NCBI GenBank assembly: GCA_002723385.1
Contig: PBNY01000049.1
Coordinates: 1 to 63,118, forward strand
Source: Oceanospirillaceae bacterium
GTDB lineage: Bacteria > Pseudomonadota > Gammaproteobacteria > Pseudomonadales > Oceanobacteraceae
Length of the DNA stretch: 63,118 bases
Reading direction: 5' to 3'
In this document: positions 9,157 through 17,704 of the stretch, piece by piece
Layout of the letters: each line of letters opens with the position of its first letter
How positions within the stretch are numbered: the stretch's first letter is position 1
Notes under the pieces: model-generated
What the model was told of the DNA's origin: nothing
Databases searched by the model: none
The model's input: the letters and a program-made list of their open reading frames with translations, nothing else
Made by a program: the position numbers and the translations under genes

Positions 9157-10779
9157 TCACTCAGAGCCTGACTGACTCATCACCTGCTGTTCTTCCAGCC
9201 ATTGGGCCAGTTCCTTGAATCGGTACTGATCAGCAAAATGTCGGCACTGTTGAACAAACCCCTCCAGCCCGGAATTCGATTCCAGTTCATTAAGGCATTG
9301 GCGCAGCGCCAAGATGTTATGAGAGCGAGCGGCTTGCAGCAAAGCCTGGAAGCGTTCCATCTCCGGCAACTCACTCTGGCTGACACCCTGCTCCTGAGCT
9401 GACACTTCTTGCTCAACCACATCGGATGTATCAACGGTTTCCGGGTCAAGCACCGGGAAGGTCATATCAAACCAGAAGCAACTGCCAGATCCCAGTACAC
9501 TGGACACCTTCAATCTTGATCCCATCAGGCGTACCAGCTTGGCACTGATGCTCAGCCCCAGACCGGAACCTTCCGAGCGTGTGACCGCATTATCCAGCTG
9601 CTGAAATGGCACAAAAATCTTGTTCAGATCTTGCTCTGCCATGCCCATCCCGGTATCAGCCACCAGAAAACGCAAAGTGATCTTGTTCACTTTCTGATCC
9701 AGCACCTGAATGGTGAACCTTACCCGGCCTTCGGATGTGAACTTCACCGCGTTGCTGAGCAGATTCAGCACTACCTGACGAATCCGCTTCTCGTCCGCCC
9801 AGACCTGAGCGGGCAACCGTCGGGGAAAGTCGCAGACAAAATCCAGCCCCTTGGAAAACGCATTGAGACGATTGATTTCAACCAACACCTGCAGACAATT
9901 CACCAGATGCATTTCCTGCGGCGCTATATTGATACGGTCTTCATCGGCGCGAGAAAATTCGAGAATGTCGTTGATCAGCTGCAGCAAGTGATCGGCACAA
10001 CGGTCAATGGCCTGAATTCCCTTGCCATGCTGACTCATCAACTCCGGCTCGGCCTTGAAAATCTGGGTGTAACCCAGAATCCCGTTAAGCGGAGTCCGCA
10101 GTTCATGAGTGACATTGGCAAGGAAACGGGTCTTTGCCCTGTCAGATGCCTCAATAAGGCGCTTGGCGTTGTGAAGGCGGTGGAAGACCACCAGCATGGT
10201 GCCCCAGACGAACAGCAGCAACACCAGCACAACCGCAGACTCGCGGAACAAACGTGACTTCATATCAGCACTGATCAGGCGGTAAAAGTCATCCCGAATC
10301 ACGAAGTCAGCCACCCCCAGCAAGACACCAGAGCGACTGATCAAGGTCTCGGAGTGGTAGAAGCAATTGTCACAATCCAGTTGACCTTCATGAATATTCA
10401 GGCTGCCCACCGGCACCCCCAGTTCCTGCTCATCAACAATCAGGGACACGCCCGAAATCATTTGTTTACCCGTACTCAAATCAGCGACCACCAGCATTTC
10501 CTGAATCGCGTTGTACAACGACTGGCGCAAATATTGAGGTTCGGTATGGGTCAGAATTTCAACCAGAACCGTCGTCTGGGAACGGGCCAGTACCGCCGAC
10601 TGGGTTTCCGCACTCAGCTGTAAACGAGGCTGCAGCGTTTCACTCCAGTAGCGATCCAGTGACACCCACTGCACCAGCACCAGAGCGGCAAACACCAGAT
10701 TAATCAGGATATGGAAGCGCCACTTGCGAGAGCCATTCAACCAGCCCGTGGTCTTGCGGCGATGATCACTACTCTGCAT
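9157..10779 (-). CDS. Membrane sensor histidine kinase
   Basis: About 540 residues. Membrane segments near 23-41 and 182-199 flank a periplasmic domain of about 140 residues that contains a CDNC pair (residues 136 and 139). The kinase core has H225 in THELRTPLNG, the N box (LLNLLSNAVKF), G1 (DTGMGM) and G2 (GSGLGLSIS). The C-terminal 100 residues are outside the ATPase domain and could be an HPt-like or helical tail. Start choice is uncertain: the ATG at 10779 overlaps the upstream gene by 11 bases, and a GTG at 10794 is also possible. It is the last gene of the set running down from 13946. The periplasmic CxxC may bind metal or sense redox, which is speculative. Confidence 0.88.
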   Translation of the reverse strand: MQSSDHRRKTTGWLNGSRKWRFHILINLVFAALVLVQWVSLDRYWSETLQPRLQLSAETQSAVLARSQTTVLVEILTHTEPQYLRQSLYNAIQEMLVVADLSTGKQMISGVSLIVDEQELGVPVGSLNIHEGQLDCDNCFYHSETLISRSGVLLGVADFVIRDDFYRLISADMKSRLFRESAVVLVLLLFVWGTMLVVFHRLHNAKRLIEASDRAKTRFLANVTHELRTPLNGILGYTQIFKAEPELMSQHGKGIQAIDRCADHLLQLINDILEFSRADEDRINIAPQEMHLVNCLQVLVEINRLNAFSKGLDFVCDFPRRLPAQVWADEKRIRQVVLNLLSNAVKFTSEGRVRFTIQVLDQKVNKITLRFLVADTGMGMAEQDLNKIFVPFQQLDNAVTRSEGSGLGLSISAKLVRLMGSRLKVSSVLGSGSCFWFDMTFPVLDPETVDTSDVVEQEVSAQEQGVSQSELPEMERFQALLQAARSHNILALRQCLNELESNSGLEGFVQQCRHFADQYRFKELAQWLEEQQVMSQSGSE

Positions 10780-11353
10780 AACGACGTGACACACTCAGAT
10801 AAAATTGCTTCAGGGGGATACGGCTGGCGGTCAGGGTATTCATATTCACCACCGGGGTGACACGAGCTTCCACGGCCAATCCTCCCAGTACCCCGGCTTC
10901 CACATCACCTTCGAATGGCGAAAACACCAGAAACTGCCTCTGTATGCTGGCCAGCACCAGCCGCTGCCGGTCACCGGCAGTGAGTTTTTCTGCCACAAAA
11001 ACCGCGCCTGGTGGCTGCGACAGCGTCAGCAAATCCTCCAGAGACAGTGACTGAATATCGGTCGGGATCTCCTTGACGGAAGAGAAGCTCTGCAACAGCT
11101 GCTCCTGAAAACGTTCGGCAACATCCGGGGATCGAGCGTAGAGAACCACCACAGGAAGATAGCCGTACTGATTGCGATGCCGCTGAAGGTCCCGATCGGC
11201 GGCGACAAAGGTACGGAACAGATTCAGCCCAACCAGGGCGCGCCGTTCCGCCAATGCATCAGCAAGAAGATTCATTGATCCCGCCACCAGTATCAGCACC
11301 AATACCGACTGGCTGATACGTTGCATGGCAGAAGTTGAAGTTACGGGTTCCAT
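10769..11353 (-). CDS. Small exported protein of a TonB-receptor/kinase signalling set (YfiR-like?)
   Basis: About 194 residues. A hydrophobic segment (SQSVLVLILVAGSMNLLADALA) gives a signal peptide or anchor with an alanine-rich cleavage region. The mature part ends with a conserved-looking block, FSPFEGDVEAGVLGG ... VTPVVN, then LKQFYLSVSRRYAE. It recalls the small YfiR-type periplasmic regulators that inhibit or activate a partner membrane enzyme, but I cannot confirm the family. The start at 11353 is preferred because AGGATGG lies about 6 bases upstream; 11362 and 11326 are alternatives. Its place between a TonB-dependent receptor and a sensor kinase suggests a periplasmic link between the two. 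Confidence 0.7.
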   Translation of the reverse strand: MEPVTSTSAMQRISQSVLVLILVAGSMNLLADALAERRALVGLNLFRTFVAADRDLQRHRNQYGYLPVVVLYARSPDVAERFQEQLLQSFSSVKEIPTDIQSLSLEDLLTLSQPPGAVFVAEKLTAGDRQRLVLASIQRQFLVFSPFEGDVEAGVLGGLAVEARVTPVVNMNTLTASRIPLKQFYLSVSRRYAE

Positions 11354-11399
11354 GTCAACCATCCTGTTACTGCGACCACCCTTGACTCTCTCCTGCGTG

Positions 11400-13544
11400 T
11401 CAGAAACTGAAGGTTATTCCTGCCTGATAAGTCCGCCTTCCCTGCCTCAGACCATCGGGAAAATGATTCGGCGTTGCCGGACTGAGATATTCGGCATCCG
11501 TCAGATTGATACACGCCAGCGTGAGATCCATGCCCGGCACACTGGCCACATCGCGCCAATTCAGGGCGTAATCGAGAAGCACATAGGCCGGATAACTGTC
11601 ACTGCGAGGCTGCTGAACCGTATTGCCAGAACCACTGCCAGAGCTGTTTGAGGTATTGGCTGATGGTGGTTCGTACCCTTCTCGCTCCTCAACACCGTGC
11701 ACGGACAAGGTGTGACGCACGGTACCCGATTGCTGCCAGATCAGGGTGCTGTTGCCAACCAGTGACGATGAACCGAACAGCTCCTTGTCGTCATCGAGAA
11801 AATCCCGGGCCTTCAGCCAGGTCAGGTTGAACTGCCATTGCAAGCCATGAGCAAAACGCTGCTGCCATTCCCATTCCACACCGCGCGACTCGATGTCACT
11901 GCGGTTGCGCCAGACCGGCGAATCACCGGGGCGGAGGAAATACTCAATTTGATCTGAAACCAGAGTATTGAACAGCGTCGTACGCAAACGCTTGTCGGAC
12001 GTTCGATAGATATACGACAACTCGGCAGAATTGATGACCTCTTCACGCAAGTCTGGCGATTTTCCCGCCGGAGACTGCTCTCCGGGATTTGCTTCTGCCA
12101 GTGTCGGAGGACGAAAAGCCTCGGCGTATTGGGCCTTGAAAATGTGATGATCTGCACTTCTCCAGAGCAGTGCCACACGAGGGGAGGTATGAGCCACATG
12201 GTCGCTGTAGTTGTCCCGCCGAACGCCCAGCGTCAAATCCAGGGCGGGCGTTATCGACCACTGATCCTGCAGTGTCAAACTGACGATCTCCCGACTGGAG
12301 CCGGGCAGTACCAACGCACTTTGATTCGGCCCTTTGACAGAAGGCTGACCGAGTACGCTGCGGGTATTGGAAGCACTCTCCACTTTCAGCACCTCAAAGG
12401 CTGCTTCAGCAAACACCTTGTGATCCTGAGCTGGCTGCCAATGAGTCCCCAGTGCGGCACGTGCTCGGGAGTCTTCATTGCCAAGCCGTATAAAGCGGGT
12501 TTCCCGAGTGGGTTCCCTGCCACCCGGGTGCCTGACGCCGGCAGGGATGGGCACAAAGTCCGCGTCAAGCACTTCAGTCTGCTGCCAAACCAGAGAGCCG
12601 ACCAGATCGAGAGAGCGGGATAATGCCCACTCTGACTTCAAATTGATGCCAGTAAAGGTCTCATCTCTGGGATCCATCTCAAACGGCAAGGCACCGGACT
12701 TTCCAAACCCGGCACCACGCTCGGTCTCTATGTGTTGGACGCTCAGTGTGTGCTTCTGCCACTGCAAACGGGCACGAATCAACTCACCACGCTCGTGGTC
12801 GTAAACCTTCCCCGGCGAATTGGTGTACTGCTCGGGGAAAGTATCCAACCCCGTCGACTGGCCACTGTTGCCCAGACTCCAGTTGGTGTAGTTCAGGTTC
12901 AGCGCCAGGCCGCTTTGCCACTGATACTGGCCGAGAACGTCGCTCTGACGCATACCACGACTGCCAGCCATCACTCCTGCCGCCGAATCCTGTCGGGTGA
13001 TGACATTAACGACACCAGAAAACGCAAAACCGCCATGAATCGCCGACCCCGGCCCCCGGATCACTTCAATACGGTCGACCTGTGACAGTGGCATTCTCAT
13101 GATCCAGTCTGCAGCACCATCCACCGCCCGATTGACGGCAACGTTATCCAGCAGAAATTTCATATTGCTGGCATTCAGCGTCGAGCCAATACCTCGCACA
13201 TTGGTCCGCAATTCCCCACTGTTGGTCGGCGTCAGGAAAATCCCTGCCACATCTGTCAGTGCCTCGGCCACGGTGCGTTTACCGGACTGGCGAACATCCT
13301 GGCCGTACAACACCGTCACCATGCCGGGAACGTAATCCGCATTCATCCGGGTTCGGGTTGCCAGCTCGGTCTCCTGCTCCAGTAATGCCACCAGCGCCAG
13401 CAAAGCCTGCTCGTCAGACTCTGCCATCACCAAGCCACTCGCCAGACATCCCGTCGCCATGGCCATCGTCGAAGCCGCCAACGAGGCCGCTTTGGAAAAG
13501 CTTGTTTGCTTGCTGTTCACTCGGGTGGTTCCTAATTCGGTCAT
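11400..13544 (-). CDS. TonB-dependent outer-membrane receptor
   Basis: A 714-residue protein with a signal peptide ending near residue 41, a plug domain (about 75-190, with VLYGQDVR, VRGIGS and RIEVIRGPGSAIHGG) and a 22-strand-type barrel ending in the aromatic C-terminal strand TYQAGITFSF. These receptors import iron chelates, cobalamin, sugars or other large ligands using TonB energy. The ligand cannot be read here. The gene starts 3 bp after the stop of the REC protein and is followed by the small exported protein and the sensor kinase, so the receptor may act as the outer sensor of the pathway as well as a transporter. No transport or synthesis genes accompany it. Confidence 0.93.
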   Translation of the reverse strand: MTELGTTRVNSKQTSFSKAASLAASTMAMATGCLASGLVMAESDEQALLALVALLEQETELATRTRMNADYVPGMVTVLYGQDVRQSGKRTVAEALTDVAGIFLTPTNSGELRTNVRGIGSTLNASNMKFLLDNVAVNRAVDGAADWIMRMPLSQVDRIEVIRGPGSAIHGGFAFSGVVNVITRQDSAAGVMAGSRGMRQSDVLGQYQWQSGLALNLNYTNWSLGNSGQSTGLDTFPEQYTNSPGKVYDHERGELIRARLQWQKHTLSVQHIETERGAGFGKSGALPFEMDPRDETFTGINLKSEWALSRSLDLVGSLVWQQTEVLDADFVPIPAGVRHPGGREPTRETRFIRLGNEDSRARAALGTHWQPAQDHKVFAEAAFEVLKVESASNTRSVLGQPSVKGPNQSALVLPGSSREIVSLTLQDQWSITPALDLTLGVRRDNYSDHVAHTSPRVALLWRSADHHIFKAQYAEAFRPPTLAEANPGEQSPAGKSPDLREEVINSAELSYIYRTSDKRLRTTLFNTLVSDQIEYFLRPGDSPVWRNRSDIESRGVEWEWQQRFAHGLQWQFNLTWLKARDFLDDDKELFGSSSLVGNSTLIWQQSGTVRHTLSVHGVEEREGYEPPSANTSNSSGSGSGNTVQQPRSDSYPAYVLLDYALNWRDVASVPGMDLTLACINLTDAEYLSPATPNHFPDGLRQGRRTYQAGITFSF

Positions 13545-13547
13545 TTG

Positions 13548-13946
13548 TTACGCCAGCTTCAGATGGGTCCAGACTTTCTCGGACAGCACAGCTCTGGAAA
13601 ATGGCTTTTCAATATAATCCACGCAGCCTACGACTTTGCCGCGTTCCTTGTGGGTATCTTCTCCCATAGCTGACAGAAAGATCACAGGAATGTGGGCCAG
13701 GTTCGGATTGTTCTTCAAGTGACGACACACTTCAAACCCGGTCATGCCCGGCATCATCACATCCAGCAAGATCAAATCCGGCTCCAGCTCGGACGCCAGC
13801 TCCAGCGCTTCAGGACCACTGAGCGCAGCCCTGACGTCAACCGCTTCATTGGCGAGATGACTGATGGCAACGTCGAGGTTGGTTGGCTTGTCGTCCACGA
13901 TCAAGACCATGGGTAAGAAATCATTTTGAAAGGCGTTGGCTAACAT
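13548..13946 (-). CDS. Stand-alone response-regulator receiver protein
   Basis: A 132-residue REC domain with no output domain. The acidic pair DD (18-19), phospho-acceptor Asp62 in LILLDVMMPG, Ser in FLSAMG and Lys in EKPFS are all present, so it should be phosphorylated. The frame is open to 14030, but GGGGGA sits 7 bases before the ATG at 13946, and the REC fold begins there. It is the first gene of the set that continues with the TonB receptor, exported protein and kinase. It probably acts as a phosphate sink, relay or partner for the divergent sigma-54 activator. Confidence 0.85.
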   Translation of the reverse strand: MLANAFQNDFLPMVLIVDDKPTNLDVAISHLANEAVDVRAALSGPEALELASELEPDLILLDVMMPGMTGFEVCRHLKNNPNLAHIPVIFLSAMGEDTHKERGKVVGCVDYIEKPFSRAVLSEKVWTHLKLA

Positions 13947-14018
13947 AATCGTGTCCCCCATTGGCCGTGCATGGCCATGTATTGTTCTGGTATCTGACGT
14001 ACCGTTCGAAGGAGACCT

Positions 14019-14034
14019 ATCAGGATCCATGCCA
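14019..14034 (-). promoter_or_regulatory. Weak candidate sigma-54 promoter before the REC/TonB set
   Basis: On the minus strand TGGCATG, a good -24 element, is followed four bases later by CTGAT, a poor -12 element. It lies about 70 bases upstream of the REC gene start. It is listed because a sigma-54 activator is divergent from this spot; the -12 mismatch, including loss of the conserved GC, makes it doubtful. Confidence 0.25.
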
Positions 14035-14116
14035 ACAAATAAATCGTATATTTTTCAAAGAGTTAAAAACGCAGACATCGATGGAAACGGAGTTCGCTTT
14101 TAGAAAAGCTGATACT

Positions 14117-14182
14117 TTGCTGATAGAAATCAGCAATCGCTTATAGGTGCTTATAAGACGAAGCCGTACACTGGAGGCTTCG
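14117..14182. promoter_or_regulatory. Cluster of palindromes and direct repeats in the divergent control region
   Basis: Three structures lie side by side. TTGCTGAT and ATCAGCAA form a perfect 8-bp inverted repeat with a 4-base centre (14117-14136). GCTTATA occurs twice with a 10-bp period (14139-14145 and 14149-14155), so both would face the same side of the helix. CGAAGCC and GGCTTCG form a 7-bp hairpin (14159-14182) ending about 25 bases before the sigma-54 activator start. They probably bind a regulator of one or both divergent units. Confidence 0.5.
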
Positions 14183-14207
14183 CCGACCACCAACGAGCAA
14201 CACGCCA

Positions 14208-15764
14208 ATGACGACACCCCGAGTCCTGGTCGTGGACGACCAGCCGCAAAATCTCGATATTCTGATCAGCTATCTGGCCCGATCCGAACTGCAATTAAGT
14301 GTGGCCACCTGCGGCAAGGATGCATTGGAACTGGCGGAAGAACAGCGCCCCGACCTGATTCTGCTCGATGTCATGATGCCCGACCTCGACGGCTTTGACG
14401 TCTGTCGGCAACTGAAGCAGACCCCACATCTGGCTGCCATCCCGATCATCTTCATGAGCGCGCTGTCGGATTCCGACAGCCGGGTCAAAGGCTTCAATGT
14501 CGGAGGTTCGGACTATGTCCCCAAGCCGCTGTATCGAGAGGAGGTTCTGGCACGGATTCAGGCACAGCTGACCATTGTGCAGCAACGCCGGGATCTGGAA
14601 GCGCGCAATCAGCAGCTGGAACACATCAACTCCGAGTTGCAGAAACAAATCGACCTCCGTGAACAGGCGGAAGTCCAGCTGAGCCGCACCGATGCCGCAC
14701 TGACTCATCTTAGCCGCCAGGAGGCCGAACGCTGGGGCATTGACGCTTTTGTAGGGCAAAGCCCTACGGTCATTCAGTTGCTGGAACAAATTCAGGATCT
14801 GCAGCACGCTGCAGCGACCAACGTGCTGGTGTTGGGTGAAAGTGGCACCGGCAAGGAGCTGGTGTCCCGCGCTCTGCATTTTGGCAGCGTGCGGCGGCAG
14901 CAACCGTTTATTGCCGTTAACTGCTCCTCCATTCCGGCGGAACTCGCCGATGCAGAATTCTTTGGCCACACCAAAGGTGCCTATACCGGCGCCACCTCTG
15001 ATCGCCGAGGGTTCTTCGAACAGGCCCATGGAGGAACGCTGTTTCTGGACGAAATCGGTGATATGCCATTTACACTTCAAGCCAAGCTGTTGCGGGTGCT
15101 GGAAGATGGTCTGGTCACACCGGTTGGCGGTACAAGGGCGAATCTGGTCGATGTCCGTGTCGTCGCTGCAACCAACGTCAATCTGCAGCAGCGTGTTCAG
15201 GCAGGAGAATTTCGCCAGGATCTGTATTTTCGCCTTGCCGGCTACGTACTCGCGCTGCCGCCATTGAGAGAACGGGCGTCTGACATCCCCTTGCTGGCGA
15301 ACCATTTCTTGCGCAAGCTCGGTGAGCAGATGGGACGGGAAGCCGCAACGATCTCAGTCGCCGCCATGCAAGAGATTCAGAGCTACCACTTTCCAGGCAA
15401 TGTCCGGGAACTGAGAAACCTGGTTGAGTTTGCCCTCATCGCCAGCCGTGGAGAACCCATCCAAAACACGCATTTGCATTTCATGGAAGGCCATTCAACA
15501 GCTTCCCCCCAGGCTATCAGCTCAAGAATCGAGGCTGGCCCAGCACAGCAAACCAGCACGGCATCCCACACCCCGGAAACAGACGACGAAACCCGGTTAC
15601 TGCAACACACACTTCAGCAAGGCCGAATGGACAATGCCACCGCACAACGCCTGCTGGGCATAGATCATGGCCGAGCATCCTACCTCCTGAAAAAATTACA
15701 CAAGGAAGGAAAGCTCACCAAACAGGGAGAACGGCGCTGGGCTTATTACGAAGTGCCACAGTAA
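14208..15764 (+). CDS. Sigma-54-dependent response regulator (REC-AAA+-HTH)
   Basis: A 518-residue NtrC-type activator. An N-terminal REC domain (phospho-acceptor Asp54) is followed by a coiled-coil linker (about 120-165) and a sigma-54 AAA+ domain with Walker A GESGTGKE (210-217), the sigma-54 contact loop GAYTGA (257-262, Tyr for the usual Phe), Walker B (LFLDEIGD) and the arginine-finger region. The C-terminus carries a helix-turn-helix-like part (NATAQRLLGIDHGRASYLLKKL) that differs from the common Fis type. It is divergent from the REC, TonB receptor, exported protein and kinase set, so it is the likely output of that pathway. Confidence 0.92.
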   Translation: MTTPRVLVVDDQPQNLDILISYLARSELQLSVATCGKDALELAEEQRPDLILLDVMMPDLDGFDVCRQLKQTPHLAAIPIIFMSALSDSDSRVKGFNVGGSDYVPKPLYREEVLARIQAQLTIVQQRRDLEARNQQLEHINSELQKQIDLREQAEVQLSRTDAALTHLSRQEAERWGIDAFVGQSPTVIQLLEQIQDLQHAAATNVLVLGESGTGKELVSRALHFGSVRRQQPFIAVNCSSIPAELADAEFFGHTKGAYTGATSDRRGFFEQAHGGTLFLDEIGDMPFTLQAKLLRVLEDGLVTPVGGTRANLVDVRVVAATNVNLQQRVQAGEFRQDLYFRLAGYVLALPPLRERASDIPLLANHFLRKLGEQMGREAATISVAAMQEIQSYHFPGNVRELRNLVEFALIASRGEPIQNTHLHFMEGHSTASPQAISSRIEAGPAQQTSTASHTPETDDETRLLQHTLQQGRMDNATAQRLLGIDHGRASYLLKKLHKEGKLTKQGERRWAYYEVPQ

Positions 15765-15853
15765 ATTGGCCCGATGCCAATCAGCTCTGGAACCCGTGTG
15801 ACCAGCATGTCAGAGAGAAAATCCAGAAAAAGCCGGTGAGAAAACGAAAGAGA

Positions 15854-15891
15854 AAACAATGCGGGATGACCATGGCCATCCCGCATTGTTT
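15854..15891. terminator. Bidirectional hairpin terminator
   Basis: A perfect 15-bp stem (AAACAATGCGGGATG with its complement) encloses an 8-base loop. It lies between the convergent ends of the sigma-54 activator and serB. On the minus strand it is followed by TTTTCTCTTT, so it best serves serB. Confidence 0.85.
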
Positions 15892-15915
15892 GGAAAGATC
15901 TGCAAAGATATAGAT

Positions 15916-17124
15916 CTAGATGATATCGCGGTCGCGATAGCCAAGAAGATACAAAATGCCGTCCAGCCCAAGCGTTGAAATCGAGTTGCGAGCGTTCTCA
16001 CGTACCAGCGGCTTGGCACGGAAGGCAATACCCAACCCGGCAATGCTCAACATTGGCAAGTCGTTGGCGCCGTCGCCCACAGCAATGGTTTGCTCCAGAC
16101 GAATCCCTTCGCGCTCTGCCAACTCGCGCAGCAAATCAGCCTTGCGTTGACCATCCACCACTGGCTCGATGGCCCGGCCCGTCACCAGACCGCCTTCAAT
16201 TTCCAGTTCATTGGCATAGACGTAATCAATACCCAGTTTCTTCTGCAGGTACTGACCAAAGTAGTTGAAGCCACCCGACAGAATCGCCGTCTTGTAGCCC
16301 AATGCACGCAGATTGCTGATCAGTCGTTCCGCACCTTCAGTCACCGGCAATTTGGCCGCTATGTCATCCAGCACATCGGTGTTCAGCCCACGCAGCAACG
16401 CCATGCGCTCATGGAAGCTCTGTTTGAAATCCAGCTCGCCTTGCATTGCACGCTCGGTAATTTCGGCCACCTGATCACCCACACCGGCGGCACGGGCAAG
16501 CTCATCAATCACTTCCGCTTCAATCAGTGTGGAGTCCATATCAAAGGCCACCAGACGGCGCGAGCGGCGATAGACATCATCCACCTGGAACGCGATGTCC
16601 ACTTCCAGCTCGCGCGCCACATCCAGAAACTCGGCTCGAATCGCAGCGTGGTCTGCTTCGCCACGGACAGAAACCTCAACACAGGCGCGGGTCTGGTTAT
16701 CTTCATGACCGAGCGGCACGCGACCAGACAGACGATTGATTTGATCAATATTCAGCCCATGTCCGGCAACAATGGTGGTGATTCTGGCAATGGCGTTGGC
16801 ATCGATGGTACGGCCAAGCAAAGTAATGATGTGGCGAGGCTTGCCCTGACAACCCACCCAGTCGTTGTAGCTTTCTTCGGTCACGGGAGTGAATTTGGCA
16901 CTCAGCCCAAGTTCATGAACCCGGAACAGCAGATCTTTCAATACCGCCGCGGATTCACTGTTGTCCGGAATTGCCGCCAGAATCCCCAACGACAGGGTGT
17001 CATGAATTTCAGCCTGGCCAATATCCAGAATGCGGACATCATACTGGGCAAGAATGGCAGTGATGTTGGCGGTCAAACCTGGCTTGTCAGTTCCGTTAAT
17101 ACGAATCAGTACCAGTTCAGTCAC
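15916..17124 (-). CDS. serB: Phosphoserine phosphatase SerB with N-terminal ACT domains
   Basis: A 402-residue enzyme. Two ACT-like regulatory domains fill the first 180 residues. The HAD phosphatase core has the nucleophile motif DMDST, then LSGGFNYF and GDGANDLPM. It hydrolyses phosphoserine to serine, the last step of serine synthesis. The frame extends upstream to 17202, but conserved sequence begins at VTELVLIRINGTDKPG, so the GTG at 17124 is chosen, with AGGT about 8 bases before it. In Pseudomonas serB directly follows fimX; here the two are separated by the sensor block. Confidence 0.95.
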   Translation of the reverse strand: MTELVLIRINGTDKPGLTANITAILAQYDVRILDIGQAEIHDTLSLGILAAIPDNSESAAVLKDLLFRVHELGLSAKFTPVTEESYNDWVGCQGKPRHIITLLGRTIDANAIARITTIVAGHGLNIDQINRLSGRVPLGHEDNQTRACVEVSVRGEADHAAIRAEFLDVARELEVDIAFQVDDVYRRSRRLVAFDMDSTLIEAEVIDELARAAGVGDQVAEITERAMQGELDFKQSFHERMALLRGLNTDVLDDIAAKLPVTEGAERLISNLRALGYKTAILSGGFNYFGQYLQKKLGIDYVYANELEIEGGLVTGRAIEPVVDGQRKADLLRELAEREGIRLEQTIAVGDGANDLPMLSIAGLGIAFRAKPLVRENARNSISTLGLDGILYLLGYRDRDII

Positions 17125-17296
17125 GGTGTGATACCTGCAAGATTGTGTTTTGAAAGAATGGGGAAAACAAAGAAGGTAAAGCGAGAAACGACGAAAGCGC
17201 ATCTACGACCTGTCCAGTGACAGTGCAGATACGCTAACAACGTATTGATCATGGGTTCACTCGAATTCGACAAGGCGAAATCAGAGCGAACAAAGA

Positions 17297-17521
17297 TCAG
17301 ATCTTGTCCAGATCAGCCCTGGCCGAAGACACGGTTTCGCGCAGCTCTTCGATCAGATCAACTGTCTCATGTACAGACAGTGCGCGTTCACGGTCAACGC
17401 TCATGAAGAACAGACCTTTCTCAAGTTTTTCCAGCTTTTCCTGGAGGGCAGCTTTTGTATTGTTCAAATCTTGCTCCACCGTAGACAGTTGTTGTTGCAG
17501 GGACTGAATAACGTCGCTCAT
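17297..17521 (-). CDS. Small coiled-coil protein of unknown function
   Basis: A 74-residue protein with heptad-like leucines through the first half (IQSLQQQLSTVEQDLNN) and a charged helical second half. It has no signal peptide. A good ribosome-binding site, GAGGAAAG, precedes the ATG at 17521. It lies upstream of serB on the same strand and back-to-back with the AhpA-like gene. I do not recognise the family; the composition and ribosome-binding site support a real gene. Confidence 0.7.
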   Translation of the reverse strand: MSDVIQSLQQQLSTVEQDLNNTKAALQEKLEKLEKGLFFMSVDRERALSVHETVDLIEELRETVSSARADLDKI

Positions 17522-17704
17522 CGTCTTTCCTCATTTCAGGTTGGGTAACTGCCGGAGACGTGTCGGCAGTCAAATGCCAGTCCTGGCACATAACCCCCAC
17601 CAGCTTTTGGAGTCCTGTATCCCAAACCGCTGTTTTGACAGTACCCAGTTTCCGGGCGGCGCCTATAATAGCATTATCTTTGCGTAAATCTTCGATAAAA
17701 ACCG

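Noticed and set aside
16090..17220. Long frame of 376 codons opposite serB
   Set aside because: Antisense shadow; the serB frame has all family motifs.
17635..17669. TTGACA ... TATAAT promoter for the AhpA-like gene
   Set aside because: Both hexamers are good but the spacer is 23 bp, too long for sigma-70; only the -10 box may be real.
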